A stretch of 64,000 nucleotides of DNA from Scolanthus callimorphus (GCA_033964015.1 CM066919.1:20152146-20216145); one strand, 5' to 3'. Positions 1 through 13,500 are shown, numbered from the stretch's first letter. Notes: a model not told the origin generated them from the sequence alone. A program made the numbers and translations.

Positions 1-360
1 GCATTTTTGGTTGCTATAAGGGGTGGGTGGCTTCCCTGGCTACGCTCCTGCAAAAGGTTCTTATTGGTTGGTTGTTGGATCTTTGTTAAATCAACCAATG
101 AGAATGCGAAGAAAAACCAAACCATAGCGACTCGTGTTCTCTCACAGCTCCCTGGTTGAAGCAATCGTGACACAGCCCTGTATATTGTATAAAAAATGCT
201 TCTTTAAAGTTGCACGTCCGCAAAAATTAAAAGACATCAATTAAATTACCTTCAGATGGCCGAGTTTTGTCGGGTACTGAAAGCAAGCTTGTTTATTGAG
301 ATATATATTTTGAAAACGTTTTAGTTTGGAGGGTTCTCCTCCTCAAGGTCGCCTGCAAAC

Positions 361-550
361 AATTAACACTTATTGGATGAGGTTTAGCATGATAATTAAC
401 ACTTATTGGATGAGGTTTAGCATGATAATGAGATTTGGCAACGCCGAGGTTTGTGTTATCTGTCGAAGCGAAGCTGAGGCAGATAACACTAACTCGAGGC
501 GTTGACAAATCTCACTATCATGCGAAAACCGAATTCAATAATTGTTTTAT
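361..550. mobile_element. MITE with internal 33-bp tandem duplication
   Basis: A 33-bp unit (AATTAACACTTATTGG...) occurs twice back to back at 361-393 and 394-426. The second copy runs into a long imperfect inverted repeat. The left arm starts at about 394 and the right arm ends at about 546, and they meet around 455-470. Arms share ATGATA.TGAGATTTG and the GTGTTATCTG core. There is no coding capacity. The outer arm (GAATTCAATAATTG) recurs near 33913, so this is a dispersed family. Confidence 0.7.
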
Positions 551-984
551 TATTCAGCAACCAAGAATTCTTACCTAGCTAAACGAAGTCAACGATAAGG
601 CCGTGCACGGCGACACGGGTTTTTCAACTTCATCTTACGTCCATTGGTATTTTCCTTTTCGTATTCAATTCAAATAACCATAGTTGATGTTTAGATATCC
701 TGAGCAATGATCTCTGGCAAAAATCATAACAGATTCAACGAGAATATTTGCAAAACCGGCTTTCATTTCGGAAATGAAAACCAAGATGGCGGCCAAACCT
801 ATTGGCTTGCGTTATGACGTCATTAGAGTGCATCAATCCTAATGTCTGTAGTATGACGTCAGACACTGCGCGCCAACAAGGTTTCGCTGCGTACTCTTAG
901 CCAATAGGAACTGAGATAGTGGCATGGCTGAATAATAATCCTTTATATCCGGAAAACAGGCGTAAAGGCAAAAAAAAAAAAAGA

Positions 985-1211
985 AGACATGAACCCAAAC
1001 TCTCGCTTGCTGGTCACGTCTCTGACAAAAAAATAGCTCCATGATCGCAATCCAATTCCATCCGCTCGATAACAGGTCGAAATAACCTAGAATTGCATTT
1101 GTCTTACTACCAGTTACTACGGGCAATTGTACATGTGTTTTCACGGTTACAATTCTATACTTATTTTACGTCCACGGTGGACGAATATTAAGCGTGCGAG
1201 TGCTCCTTTAG
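985..1211 (-). repeat. Dispersed MITE, reverse-oriented copy of the element at 19006-19253
   Basis: The reverse complement of this stretch aligns over its whole length with 19006-19253. Shared blocks include GTCCACCGTGGAC, GATAACAGGTC/GACCTGTTATC and ATTGGATTGCGAT. The ends are diverged and the TTAA target duplication seen in the other copy is not clear here, so this looks like the older insertion. Confidence 0.75.
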
Positions 1212-1248
1212 ACGCATGCTAACGGGCCTTGCTCGAAAGAATAAAGGT

Positions 1249-1657
1249 CCGGGGGGGGGGGGGGGGTTCTCCCAAGTAAGAGTGATAGGGGTGCTCGTCG
1301 GGACATCGGAAAATATACCCTAAAAAATACCAGGACATAATTAATTCCACCCCCTAAAAAATACCTTATAAAACAAAATGACCCCTAAAAAATACCAACA
1401 ATAAACCTTTTTTTGTTATTGCTTATTGTTTCTCATCCAAAACAAGCCATTTTTTTTAGAGCTATATTAATGAATAAAGAAAGCCAGAAAACGTTTTGCT
1501 TGGTTTGTGACCCTTTCATTCATTTGTGTACCCCTAAAAAATACCATTTATTAGTGAAAATCACAATGTTTCTCCGATACCCCCTAAAAAATACCGGAGA
1601 GTCGATTTTGACCCCTAAAAAATACGACGAGCACCCCTATCAGGTCGACATGTGAAG

Positions 1658-1691
<34 letters not shown>

Positions 1692-1692
1692 G
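1249..1692. mobile_element. hAT-like MITE with poly-G/poly-C ends and CCCCTAAAAAATACC iterons
   Basis: The element begins CCGGGGG... and ends ...CCCCCGGG, with a G run of about 16 and a C run of about 30. It is flanked by the same 8 bp, ATAAAGGT, at 1241-1248 and 1693-1700, which is the target-site length of hAT transposons. Inside the homopolymers the arms are inverted (GATAGGGGTGCTCGTCG). The interior repeats the motif CCCCTAAAAAATACC about six times. There is no transposase ORF, so it is non-autonomous. Degenerate relatives occur at about 6295-6670, 11768-12095 and 43040-45840. Confidence 0.75.
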
Positions 1693-2209
1693 ATAAAGGT
1701 ATTCTATCTTCATGACCTTGAATAGAGTGTTTTGTCTTGGGGAATTTCCCATCAGAACTGCACCTGCCTCGCATAGTAGTGACAGTGTTACTGTCAGCTC
1801 AAAGGTCGACTTCGTGGAAATTCTTTGATACATGAAATGATGCATGTTTATTTAGTTGCTGTTTTTTTTTTTTCGTTCTTTCGTCTATTTCCATGAACGA
1901 AAAAATTCAGGTCCATCGGTCCCATTGCGATCGCGTGCCTTTTTCGCGCATCACCTCGAGGGCACGTGATGCGGAACACTTTTCATCCGCTCGTGCTTCA
2001 TTCATTACAGCGTTTGAAATTGTATTTTTGACGCAGATAAATCTCTGCGACCGTGCATGAGAAGTTCAGCAGTAAAAACTGTAGAATTTCCGGGTCAGAG
2101 AGTGTGGGTTCCTAAATTACCATAAAAGATTTCAAGTTGCGGGGAATCTCCCAGTTCGATTGCCTCGACGCAAAATGACGAGCGTTGTTCTATGAATGAC
2201 TACTATCAG

Positions 2210-2560
2210 AAACAGTATAAAGTCGAATCAATAAATTGAAAAAGTGTCAGTATAATTTGATACAAACGTTTCGGGCATGGCCCTTCATCAGTGTGTAAAA
2301 AGGCGGTATTCGCCATGCTAAAATCCTAACGGAAAAGCGCGCGCTAAAACAAATAGCGCGCGCTCTCTAGATGAGTTCGAACAGTCAGAGATAGTGGAAA
2401 TTGATGTTGAGTCCACGTGGGCTAAGAGTTCCCAAGTTAAAGATAAGTTCCATCTCCTGGTGTTTGCGATGGTAGTTGTCACCGTGGCTTAAACGAAGGC
2501 CGCATACCCTAAGATTGTCAATAGAGTGCGATGCAGAGTTAAAATGTTCGGCCACGGGAA
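2210..2560 (-). mobile_element. Penelope-like retroelement, 3' terminal fragment
   Basis: Read on the minus strand, 2557 to 2385 is open and encodes VAEHFNSASHSIDNLRV, followed by GDNYHRKHQEMELIF and LGTLSPRGLNINF, then a stop at 2387-2385. This pattern (HFN...HS...L.V, R..E..LI..LGTL.P.GLN) is what I know from the C-terminal endonuclease region of Penelope-like elements. A 3' UTR follows with an inverted AGCGCGCGCT pair and CTGATGAAGGGCCATG. Everything upstream of about 2560 is missing or degenerate (in-frame stop). Assignment to Penelope-like rather than another GIY-YIG element is from memory of the family. Confidence 0.6.
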
Positions 2561-2643
2561 ACCAGGAAATTCGATTTTATACCATTTCTTTACAAGTGTC
2601 ACGCATCACCCGGAGTTTTAACTCTATCTTATTATTTTACTAT

Positions 2644-2674
2644 CAGAAACATATAAGTGAGTTATATGTTTCTG
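2644..2674. repeat. 31-nt perfect hairpin, recurring motif
   Basis: CAGAAACATATAA is followed by 5 nt and its exact reverse complement, giving a 13-bp stem. The same stem with a different 5-nt loop occurs at 51564-51594. Confidence 0.8.
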
Positions 2675-2679
2675 CTACT

Positions 2680-4320
2680 ATTTATGGACGTAATAGAAAT
2701 ATATACACAAAATTGTCCAGCTATACGTACATAGGGCCACCTTGTCATTGGCCCGGTCGTGATTTAATCTTTTTAAAACAATCTTTTTAAAACAATTCTG
2801 CTGTTCAGCCAGATTGCTAATGGAATAATTTTAGAATATTTTAAATTCTATTTGAAATTAACAACGGTTTACAGGAACAAAGCAAAAAAATAAAATAAAT
2901 GGTTTATACTGACAATTTTCCTTTTTCCATGAACCCGGACTATTCGGCACCTATTTGTAAAATTTCAATACAAACGTCAAAACGTTTGACGTCGTGGTTA
3001 TTGCGTTTCTACAAGAGCTTTAAACCTTACGCAGTTGAAATTTGACGTTCCCTTCGTCGCGCACTTGACTTTTGGACCTGTGTGCTAAATTGTATAGCAA
3101 TAAATGCTTAGATCAATACACGTGAATACATTGCCACGTTTTGGTATAAATTCAATTTCTAAATATCTGATTGAATTGACTGAGGCCCAGGACATACGCC
3201 GCGCTAATCATGAGCCGTTCCTAGTGCAAATGATCTTAGTAGACAATATTTTTCCTCATCAGGAACGGATTTGACCAGAGCCCGAGACATGTGCCAATGA
3301 ACCTTGAATCAAACATCTAAGCATCCCGGTAGCTTTTGCAAAACCTCGAGTGATGTTTTTGGTTGCCTGCTGCAGTAGTGGGGCAACCGTTTTTTTTTAT
3401 AGTTATTTAAAAATAATTATGATTTTTCGGAGCAACAGAAACGAGACAAGCGCTCTTCCCTTTTTCAGATAAACCGCGGGTTACTTTTTCTGGTTTCTTC
3501 TCTTTCACCTGTCAATGATTTAGCGCAGAATCCTTTTACGTATTTTGGCTTTGATGTTTCCCCGCTTTACTCGCTTGACTGGTTTTCTCTCCCCCGTCAC
3601 ACGCCCTCGACACACCTCCTTTCCACTTATAAAGCTCACTCAGCGGTATTACAACAACACAAATCATTAATACCCTGAACTTGATGAATTCTAAAATATC
3701 ATGAAAGAATATTTACGTTGAATGACAGGTCTTTCTATTTTCATCAACCGCCGACTTGTATAGTTCAACTGGAAGAGAAATACAGGAAGTAGAACTTTAT
3801 TCGCATTCGAGCAGGACTTCCTGTAGCGGTACATCAATACAGACAATTTGCCTACAGGTAAATTTCTACGTAAGTGCCGTCGAAAATTTTTACCTGTTAC
3901 CAAATTTGTTTCACTTTACGCTGAAGAAAACAAAGAAGACGAAGCCGAAGAAAATCGATAGAAAACCAAGACAAAACGCCGCCGTATGCTGCCTTGCACG
4001 CTCAACTGACGAATATCGCGACCGGTTTAGTCACGTTATAAATGCCGAACGTTGTTTACGTGACAACCTGTAAGGGCCGTTTTTAAAAAGGTGTCACATG
4101 ACAGGATTAGAATCTGACTTGATCGTGATGCAAAACCATGTGAGCGAAACAGCCGCGTGGCGCGCTTCAAATGATGTGAGTTTTCAAAGCCGCAAAAGCA
4201 ACATGAAATACAGCGTGGATCCAACGCAGGAAATTTCTAGGTGAGTTTAGAAATATTTTCCGCAAACATTTTTCGCCCTTTTAACGTGAGTGGCCCGGTC
4301 ACGAGGCTTTGTGGGAGAGC
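2680..4320. other. Intergenic, upstream of PHKG
   Basis: I see no convincing gene. Short open frames at about 3690-4220 lack recognisable domains or splice context. The proximal part presumably contains the PHKG promoter and 5' UTR, but no TATA box stands out. Confidence 0.5.
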
Positions 4321-4332
4321 CGCTGTTCCGTT

Positions 4333-4338
4333 CACGTG
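4333..4338 (+). promoter_or_regulatory. Candidate E-box CACGTG upstream of PHKG
   Basis: A palindromic CACGTG lies 166 bp before the PHKG start codon. A second E-box-like site, GTCACATGAC, lies at about 4094-4103. Such sites bind bHLH-ZIP factors of the MITF/TFE and USF type in animals. Use here is inference; a 6-mer occurs by chance. Confidence 0.25.
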
Positions 4339-4503
4339 ATGTAGCGGGCTCATGCAAGTGCAATGTTGATGTCTAGTCAAAATCGATAGATTGAGAAACA
4401 GGGTTTGTTCGTAAAATTGGCCAAATTATCAAGTGGAACTCGAAAAGTCGCTTACAAATGCTTCAATATAGCTGCCTGAATCCGTGAAACTTGTTTTCAC
4501 GCA

Positions 4504-7500
4504 ATGACAGGGATTAATTTCGACGATGGACTCGTTGGAAGTGAAGCAACTGGAGGTTTCATTGACAAGTATGAGCCGAGGGAGCTGCTCGGATCGTAAG
4601 TTGGAACACCTCGAATTTCTCCTCGAAAGCACAACCTTTAGGCGTGGAAACAAAGAAGGGAACTTCTGCTTTATAATTTAGAAGTCTAAACTTTCATTTT
4701 TGTTACTTTAGAATTTGAAATTACAGTTTTTTCTGGGCAAATTTCTAGCCGACAAACGCACGAGTTTCCAAAACAGCGTTGTTGAAGCCACACCAAGTCG
4801 GTTCCAAAGTTCGCCTAAATAAAATGAGACATTGGTTTTAGTTGGCTGTTGCTAGAAAGTTGAAGGGCACTGTGGAAGCATTTAGGCTTTTTCAGAAATT
4901 TTTAAAACCTCACAGGGGGCACATTTTAAACATTTTTCACAAGCAGAATTAAACGGTATATTGCTTCATGACGCAGTTTTGCTCTTGCAACTTGCTACGT
5001 TTGGGCATTATAATTATTATCCACCACAACAATACTGGCTGACATTATATTCAGGGACATTATATCAAGGAACAAAGTCACAGTTTTACAGGTTTTTGGT
5101 GATTTAAAAACCACATCGCTGTTGGAAACCCTTTTGGGTATCAAAATTTGATCACTGTTAAGTGTCATAGAATTAACTTAGTTCTACCATGGAGTTATTA
5201 TGCGGTCCCGCATAATAACTCCATGGTAGTGAGCTTGCAAACTTGTTTGGTTTCCTCGAACCAAAACCAATTCATTTTGCCAGTTCAGGAAATATTTTCA
5301 ATTCGAAAATCCAGTATCTATGAATACTCTGTTTTCATATCATTATAATATTGCTGTATCAATTTTGCGCATTCCATGTTATCATGGTATGATATTATTG
5401 CATTGGTAGGTTATCAGTGCATCTCCTTTGCTATCCAATATGGAAAAAAAGATTCAAATTCTGACAACTGGGATATTTCCAGAGAAGGGGATGATATTTT
5501 CAGTAGACCTTGTCATCAATTTTGCACATGCTTTCCTGACCTTAGCCTTGCCTTTCACTAAGCTCTTCTCTTTCTATTTTTAGCACTCAATTGTAAATTC
5601 ATTGTGGATAAGACTTCCTTCCTGCTTTATCTGTATTTAGCAGATACACTGCCTATACAGTGTTATTTTATTTGTTTTTGTAAAATGGTAAAACTAAAAC
5701 CTCACTTCAATGTGATATTACATGGGTGTGTAGAGATACAAACTTTATCTTCTCAATATCTCACAATCTATTGAAGTATCTCATTGACATCAATATGATA
5801 AAAAGGGTTTCAAAGTAAAGTAAAGCCTCCACCAATTTTTAATAAACTCTTGCCATGTGCTTTTCAGAGGTGTTACTAGCATTGTCCGTAAATGCTATGA
5901 CAAGATAACTGGCAAAGCATATGCCGTCAAGATAATTGACAAGCTCAGTGACCAAGGAGGAGTAGATATTGTTGCCACTACAAGAGATGAAATTGACGTT
6001 CTACTACAACTACAGGGGCATGAGAGCATAAGTAAGTTGGCAGCTTCAATACAATGGCTTTTAAGTCACTCACCTCTCATGCATGTCACAGTAGGCTCCC
6101 ACATTTCGCTCCCTTGGAAGCAGGGACATCAACCCTAGGACTTCAAAAATCTGGAGACCATCTTGGAAGTGCAAATATCCTTCAATTCTCCATGGAGAAA
6201 TACAGTAAAACATTGGCATTCATTTTGAATATTTCCTGGGAGACAAAATGAAAAATCTTGAGACTCCAGGAAAAACCAGGAGAATCCCTGTGGGAGGGTT
6301 CTTTCAGGTAAACGTGATAGGAATGCTAGTTGGAAAATCTGAAAAAGCACCCTAAAAAACAAGCACTGATAAAATGTGACCCTCAGCAATATTCCTTATA
6401 GTTCAAAATGAATGAACCCTAAAAATAACTTTAGTACAAACATTGGTACTAGTTACTTTCAATACTAATTGCAATACTAATCTGAGAAAAATGTGTTCTC
6501 ACTCAACGTTTTAGGTTTTTTTTCCTCCTAAAACATGCTAATTCTTTCCCTTGTCCTTGACTTCTCTTCAAAACCCCTGAAAGTCACCAGAGTCCGAATT
6601 TTCACCCTGAAATTACCACAAGCACTCCTATCATGTTGAAAAAGCTGCACCTCCCCTCCCCCCTCCCCCCCCTCCCCCTGGGTCTGACACTCATGTAAAA
6701 TGTAATGCATTGGGTCAAACTATCCCACATTTTAATAGAAACATTGTAGTTCTGTAAAGTTATTTCATAGTGGGCTTATGTTGTGAGCCGTAAACACCTC
6801 ATCTCCCACATTTTGAAGGTTGCGTCGAAAAGGTGGCATCTCTGTAAGTTAGTATTTGTAGAAAATATAAATTTACTACTTGTGTAGTTGGAAGAGAGAA
6901 AAAACTTTGGAATCTACTTGCAATAAAGGAGCTCATAAAATGAGTTTCTAAAATCAGAGGAATTCAGAAAAATGACAGACCTTAAATTGATAGATGAGTA
7001 ATGATGAGTAATGATGAGTAATGATGAGTACTCTGAATGATTATATCCATAAACCTGTTAACTCATTTCCATTGCTGATTGAAATCTTCATGTTATTTTC
7101 TTTTTTTCTTTCAGTTGGCTTAGTTGATGTATTTGAGTCAACAGCCTTCTTTTTTCTGGTGTTTGAAATGTAAGTATAGTTTTGTTTGAAATTTTTTAAT
7201 TCTTTTTTTTTTGTTTATAGCTCAGACTGTAAACTATGTTTTTTAGATGTTTTGTTTGGCTATCAGCTATTGTCAGTAATATATCAACTAGTCCTTCAAA
7301 GGCAACTACTAGCTTTGCATTTTCAAGTGGAGATTCAAGTATTCTTTGTATTTTAATGTTTCTCTAGGGGGTGTCATGTCTTATGAGCAATTTGTTAACA
7401 CTGTTGGTTAAGACTTGTTTTATTATATTATATATTAATTATTTTCAGCCTTATATATAACTACAGTGAAAACTGTATTGTTTTCTCCTGCTTTGTACAA

Positions 7501-10500
7501 AGACTATTTTTTTGAGTGTCTCGTAGCAGACAAGAAAAACAATTTCATAGTGAGCTTATTGTTGAGAGGGGAGGGGGTTAGACTGAGAGTGGGGAAACCA
7601 CCAAGTCATTCGTCATTTATATAATGTTGACCATTCTTTCCACAGTGCTGCAAGGGGAGAACTGTTTGATTTTTTAACAGAGAAAGTAACAATATCAGAG
7701 AAACAGACTAGGTATTTATGACAGCATTATGTTACTTATCAGTTCATTTTTGAAATGGCCTAGTTTGCTGTTGTTTAGTGGTTATTGGTCATCTGTCAAG
7801 GTGCATTTGATATGCCTGTAGTATCAGAAGGAGAAACTAGCTGAACCAGGTTGCAGAAGTATTTTCGAAAATTCAATCAGTAGTACTGGTAGTTTGAAAA
7901 AGATATGTTAAGGGTTGACCAGATGACATAACAAGAATTTACCCAAATTTTTTTTTGCCTGTCACACAACTGCACAGCTGTTCTGTGCATCTCAAATCAG
8001 AGAAGTATTGTCCCGTAACGATGTCCAGCGAAGGCTAAAAATATTTCTCGATCCATCGGGTAATGTTTTTTTTAGCTTTGTATATTCTTAAATACTTGTC
8101 TAATAGGATGGTCTAATGAGTTTTACTAATGAATCAATGATTACTCCTGGAGCATGCGCGTATCGTGACAGGCTCCCTTTAATTCAATTGATGTTTATAT
8201 TTGTGACCCTCTTTGGGAAAACGTATAATAACGATTTAGCGTTTAATGAAAAAGTCATTTATGAAGCGTTTAAACGATCTCACAAATCGTTTAAACGACT
8301 TTGAAAATCGTTTATACGATTTGAAAATTCGTTTAAACGATGTGGAAAAACGTTTAAACGAATGATGAAAGCGTTTAAACAAGTAACAAAATCGTTTATA
8401 CGAATTGAAAAATCGTTTATACGAGTGGAGAAAGGATGTTCGCTCAACGTTGGAATTCGCTTTAGAGAGGGTAGCGAGCATCCACGTTCCATAGCGAGTT
8501 ATAATTCAGTTTGCGTTCGGGCGCGAAGAGCGAGTACTTTTCACCGTTGTTTTAAAGCCTGGTAAGTACTACGCTGCATTCAACATACCACTACAATTTG
8601 CCAAGGAAGACTTAAAACTTACGAGGTCAAATTATGATTCAATGTCAAAGTGTTTAGATAGCGTGAAATAATTGTTTTCTTTTGAATCATGATCCAAATG
8701 GCGCGACACTTTCACGTGGAAAGCGAAGCGAACTGAAGTAAAAGATGCGAGATTGAACGAGTTGCTTTCAAGCACAGAAAAGAAAAGCCATCGGTTTGTA
8801 TGGGGTACTTCAAAACAGTAAAAATTACAGCAAAATAATGAAGTTTTGCACTTGACTGCACTGTACTTACCTAATGTTTCCTGTCACGCAACTACAAAGT
8901 TGGTCGGTCGCGTCGCGTGATACCAAAATAAATACTATACTTCTGCGTCTGATTTCCCCAACGCGAATATGTTTTTTTCTGCTATCAATGCCATAAAGCC
9001 AGTTAATAACTTTCTCCGGCTATTTGTTTTTCGTTTTACTTCTTGTGAGAAACACAGAGCATTTTCGTCGTGTAGCGCATTCGCGAAAGGCCAAGTTAAT
9101 TATGCATTCAAACAATGCGCTGAAACTCGCACATTTTATTCAATCATTCCGAATTCATTATTTCTTTCCCTTGGTGTTTCCTTCTCTCGATTTTCTCGTT
9201 TAATTTTTCGTAGATGCATCTTTTGATGTTCAGATTAGTTACTGGATATTATAACTATATAATTAAGCGTGAACTTTATTTTATTTTCGCATACGTGTTC
9301 GGACATTGAAATCTCCGGGAAATACGCGTAAGTAATGAATACGCGTTGGGTACACAAGTTTTTGTTCCGTGGCTTTTAGGTCGGTTTGGTGAGGGTGTCC
9401 GTTTATGTAGATCGTTTATACGTTTTGGAAAATCGTTTAAACGATTTGGAAAGTCGTTTATGTGTTTTGGAAAGTCGTATATACGTTTCGGAAAGTCGTA
9501 TATACGTTTTGGAAAGTCGTATATACGTTTTGGAAAGTCGTATATACGTTTTGGAAAGTCGTTTACCGTTCGTTTATTTTGGCCATTAAACGGAAAATCG
9601 TTATTATACGTTTTCCCAAAGAGGGTCACATTTTTCAGTTATAGTTTTCTTGTATTATATCAGGCCAAAACATTTGGAGACATCAATGAAATTTTTGTCA
9701 GAAAGCAAACTGGTACATTTTTTTAAAATTAAGAATATAGATTATTACATTAGTACATTTTTTGTCATCTGGGCCCTTTTGTATGATTGAAATAGGGGTG
9801 TTGACCGTGCCTGTGCTCTTCCTACAACTTCCTCATTATTTCAGTGAACTTTCCAACAACACTGATTGCCAAAACTGTGATCAAAGTGCCTCTCTGCAAA
9901 CAATAATAAATAATATTTACCCTATCAGAGTTTTGTAAATGTACTTCCCTCCATTTTCAGGAAAATAATGTTAAAGATTTTTGAAGCTGTACAGTATATG
10001 CACGAGAGAAATATTGTACACAGAGACTTGAAGGTATGTCAATTTTTACTACCTCTTCTCTTGCTTTCTATGGTCAACAGGGCATATGATAGGTTGTGAA
10101 AAAAGTTAGAATCAGGATCCTGTAGAAGTTTTGAGTTAAATTTTGTAGCAAAAATGACTCATTTTGTGGGAATTTTAAACAGGATTTTATACAAATAGTA
10201 ATGTTATGATGCCTGATTTTAGAGCATTGGAATTTTGGGAACTTTTGCAGGGAACACTTGCAGTTTTATTATGCTGGAGTGTTTGTAATGCATTTTGGAT
10301 TAAATTCTGAATAGTTTATTGAATATTTCAAACTGCACAACTTTTAATTATCAGAAGCCCTGGAAACACCTAAAATTATTGTCTGTAAACCAAAAAAAGG
10401 ACAATTTTCAATTATTGGTTATCTCCTTGTTCCTTCAGCCTGAGAACATATTATTAGACGAAGAAGTAAATGTCAAGATTTCTGATTTTGGATTTGCTGT

Positions 10501-13500
10501 GAATCTTGAGAATGGTGAAACATTGAGAGGTATGTACTGGGTTATAATTCTGCCTACTCCATGGTAAAGATTAAAGAAGTTTCTTATTGATCAATACTAG
10601 GTGTCTGACTGTCGAATCGTTGTATCTCCAGAGCTCTGTGGTACGCCTGGTTATCTAGCACCAGAGGTTTTACAATGTTCTATGTTTCCTGATGCACCAG
10701 GATACAGCAAAGAAGTTGACATGTAAGAAAAACGTTTTGCCATGCAAACATTACTAATTAGTAAAACAAACATCATGCTTCTTGAACTGATCACTGTGAG
10801 TTTTAAAAAAAATTATGTTTGATTTATTGTAGGTGGGCTTGTGGGGTATTCTATATACTCTGTAAGTATCAATTCTACTGTGTAACAAATTACTAAAACA
10901 ATGTTTAGGTTTCCTCTAAAACAATTACATTACAGTCATGTAGGCATAACTAAGAAATGCTTGCTCTGACTGTATTTTGATAAGCAAATACACTTATCTC
11001 TTTTTACTTTTTCTAATTGTCGGGAAAAGAAACAGCTAACAGAACTTAGGGCCAAATGCTGATTATATGCAATACTCTTAAAGTATTTCCCTTATTGCAT
11101 GTAAAATATGAAAAAATCTGTAAAATATTCTTTATTTGTCTTACAATCATACAAAACTACTCCATATGTTTGAAATTATATCTACTTTTAGGTTCTGAGA
11201 TTTGTTTACCACCACAAGCTGGAAATTTAGTTATTTTTTAGCCTTTTGGGGGAACAGGAAAATAGCCACATCTAAAACTGGAAGATGGGTCAAATTTCCA
11301 ATGTTTGTGTCATTTAACCCAAATAAAAATCAGATGGAACTAAAACTTTTATCGTTCAGGTTGGTGACCCAAACCCTTTTGATAAGGTGATTTTGAGAGA
11401 TTTGAAAAAAATTGCAACCTTCAGGTGATCGTTAGTGCAAACCTCTTAAAAGAAGAAGCCCAGAAAACTATGGGATTGTTTGCGCTTGAGTGACCACCAA
11501 ACAATGCCACTCAATGACCAATTCCAAAAGCAACCTTTTTTAAATCAGTGTATACAAGACACTTGCAGTGGTAGGATAATAGTTAAATTGAATGGATGGA
11601 TGTTTTCTGTGTGTTCTTAGTTTGTGTGGTTGTCCACCCTTCTGGCATCGGCGTCAAGTAGTGATGTTGAGGAACATCATGGGAGGAAAGTACCAGTTCA
11701 GTAGCCCAGAGTGGGAGGACATTTCCTGCAATGCAAAGGATCTGGTGAGTGCACTGGGGTACAGAACCGGGGGGGGGGGGGAATGATCAGGGATGACCAT
11801 TTGTATCTTTTAGGGGTGACCTTGATCTGCAATTTTAAGGGAGATTGGTATCTTTTTGGGCTCAACACAGTGACAAACCTTCAAGAAAGAGATAGAGTAC
11901 TTGATGGCAAGCCAATAAATTAAACAACATTAAAGATAGCAGTTTAATCAAACACAGAATTTTCTTGATGGGTATCTTTTAGAAGGTGAAAAAGTTATTT
12001 GAGCCACACCATTTTGGTATCTTTTATGGGTGAAACTTAAAATTCCTGACGATCATCCCCAAACAAAAATAAGGGAGTCCCCCCCCAGAACAGAGAAACT
12101 TGAAAACTAAAATATAATGATCATGGAGTGTGTTCTTTTGATACTGCACTGTCCAGTATTTTTGTTTGAGTGTCTTATCTGAAAAGTATGTTTTCAAGTG
12201 GAGTTCACAATGTTGTCTAGTGGAGGTGGTAATGTTGACAAGGAAAAGCTGGTGATTTTGAAACTTTGTCTCAACCCAACATTATTAACTCTTGACAACA
12301 TGCCGTATCAAACTTAAAACTATCCAAACAAAATTTCAAAACTTGTTGACAAAACTATGACATTTTGACAGTATGACTTAGATCTTGCAATAATACAAAA
12401 ATGACTCACTGACTGAAAGGCAAGCTATGAACAGTGCTGACTAATGAAGACAGTACCACAGCCAAACATTATTCCTAACGACAAACAGTATCATTGTGGA
12501 CAATGAAAACAACTAACGACCAAGAGATAATGTAACAGACAAGAACAAAAGGTACATTAATTTTAGAAGTAAAAAACTGACAGCAAGCTTGGAGATTCCA
12601 GGATAGCATTGTGACAGCACATTTTCTTGATTTAATTTTCAAAGATGGTAATGTTATATTGACAAGTGATTCAGTAGCAGATATTGTGTGACATCTGCAG
12701 CCCTTTTCTCTATGCCCTAGAGCAAACATTGAATTAGAGTACAGTACCAATGCATTTGAAGCCCCATTTACACACCTGACATTTGTAGTACAGCTCTGAT
12801 AAAAATGTGTGGTACCAGTTTGACCCGTGCTGGGACTACCTTGCCATGTAGTCTTGGCATGGATGAAATGTCAGTTCGGCTCTGATAAAATTTACTATGC
12901 AAAGCCATTTACAAGCGGAAATATACTTGACCCGTGCCATTAAATTTGGCACCCACACCAAGCCAACAAAAAGAAAATAATTAATAAAGTAAATGATTAA
13001 AATCATATATTAACTTCCAAAGCTACTTGTATATAAATTTGCACTGTGACTATTACATGTGTTTAAACAATATAGACTGAAATCATTTTTCTCTACACTT
13101 TGTAGATCAAGCAGCTCTTAGTTGTCTACCCCAAAATTCGAATAACAGCAGAAGATGCCCTGAGTCACCCATGGTTCCAAGATGCTAAGGTAAATGGGCA
13201 GTCACAAAAACAATCTGCACCCCCCCTGTTGTGGACCCCAGTAGCAGCTACCCAACCTGGAATTTTTAGTTTGGACCACCCACCCTGGAATTTCAGTGAT
13301 TTTTTTATGACCACCCTGGAATTTTTGCTTACCCACCATGGAATTTTGTATTTTTAAGCTACCTTCCCTGGAATTCCAAGCTACATTTTGACCACCCACC
13401 CTGGAATTACATTCACCATGTTCGTGATCCTACCGGATGACCTAAATGGAACATTGGACTCAGATTCCTAATTCCTTAAGCCTAAGCAATATTAATGCAA

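Noticed and set aside
8236..9629. Frames rich in SFKRF / INDFPKR repeats on both strands
   Set aside because: They result from a 21-nt period being divisible by three inside a transposon; no start context, no domain, both strands open.
10833..11744. Non-canonical or U12-type intron to rescue the PHKG exon 8/9 frame
   Set aside because: No alternative donor within exon 8 or acceptor near 11621 restores both frame and consensus; one missing base in exon 8 does so with the standard sites.
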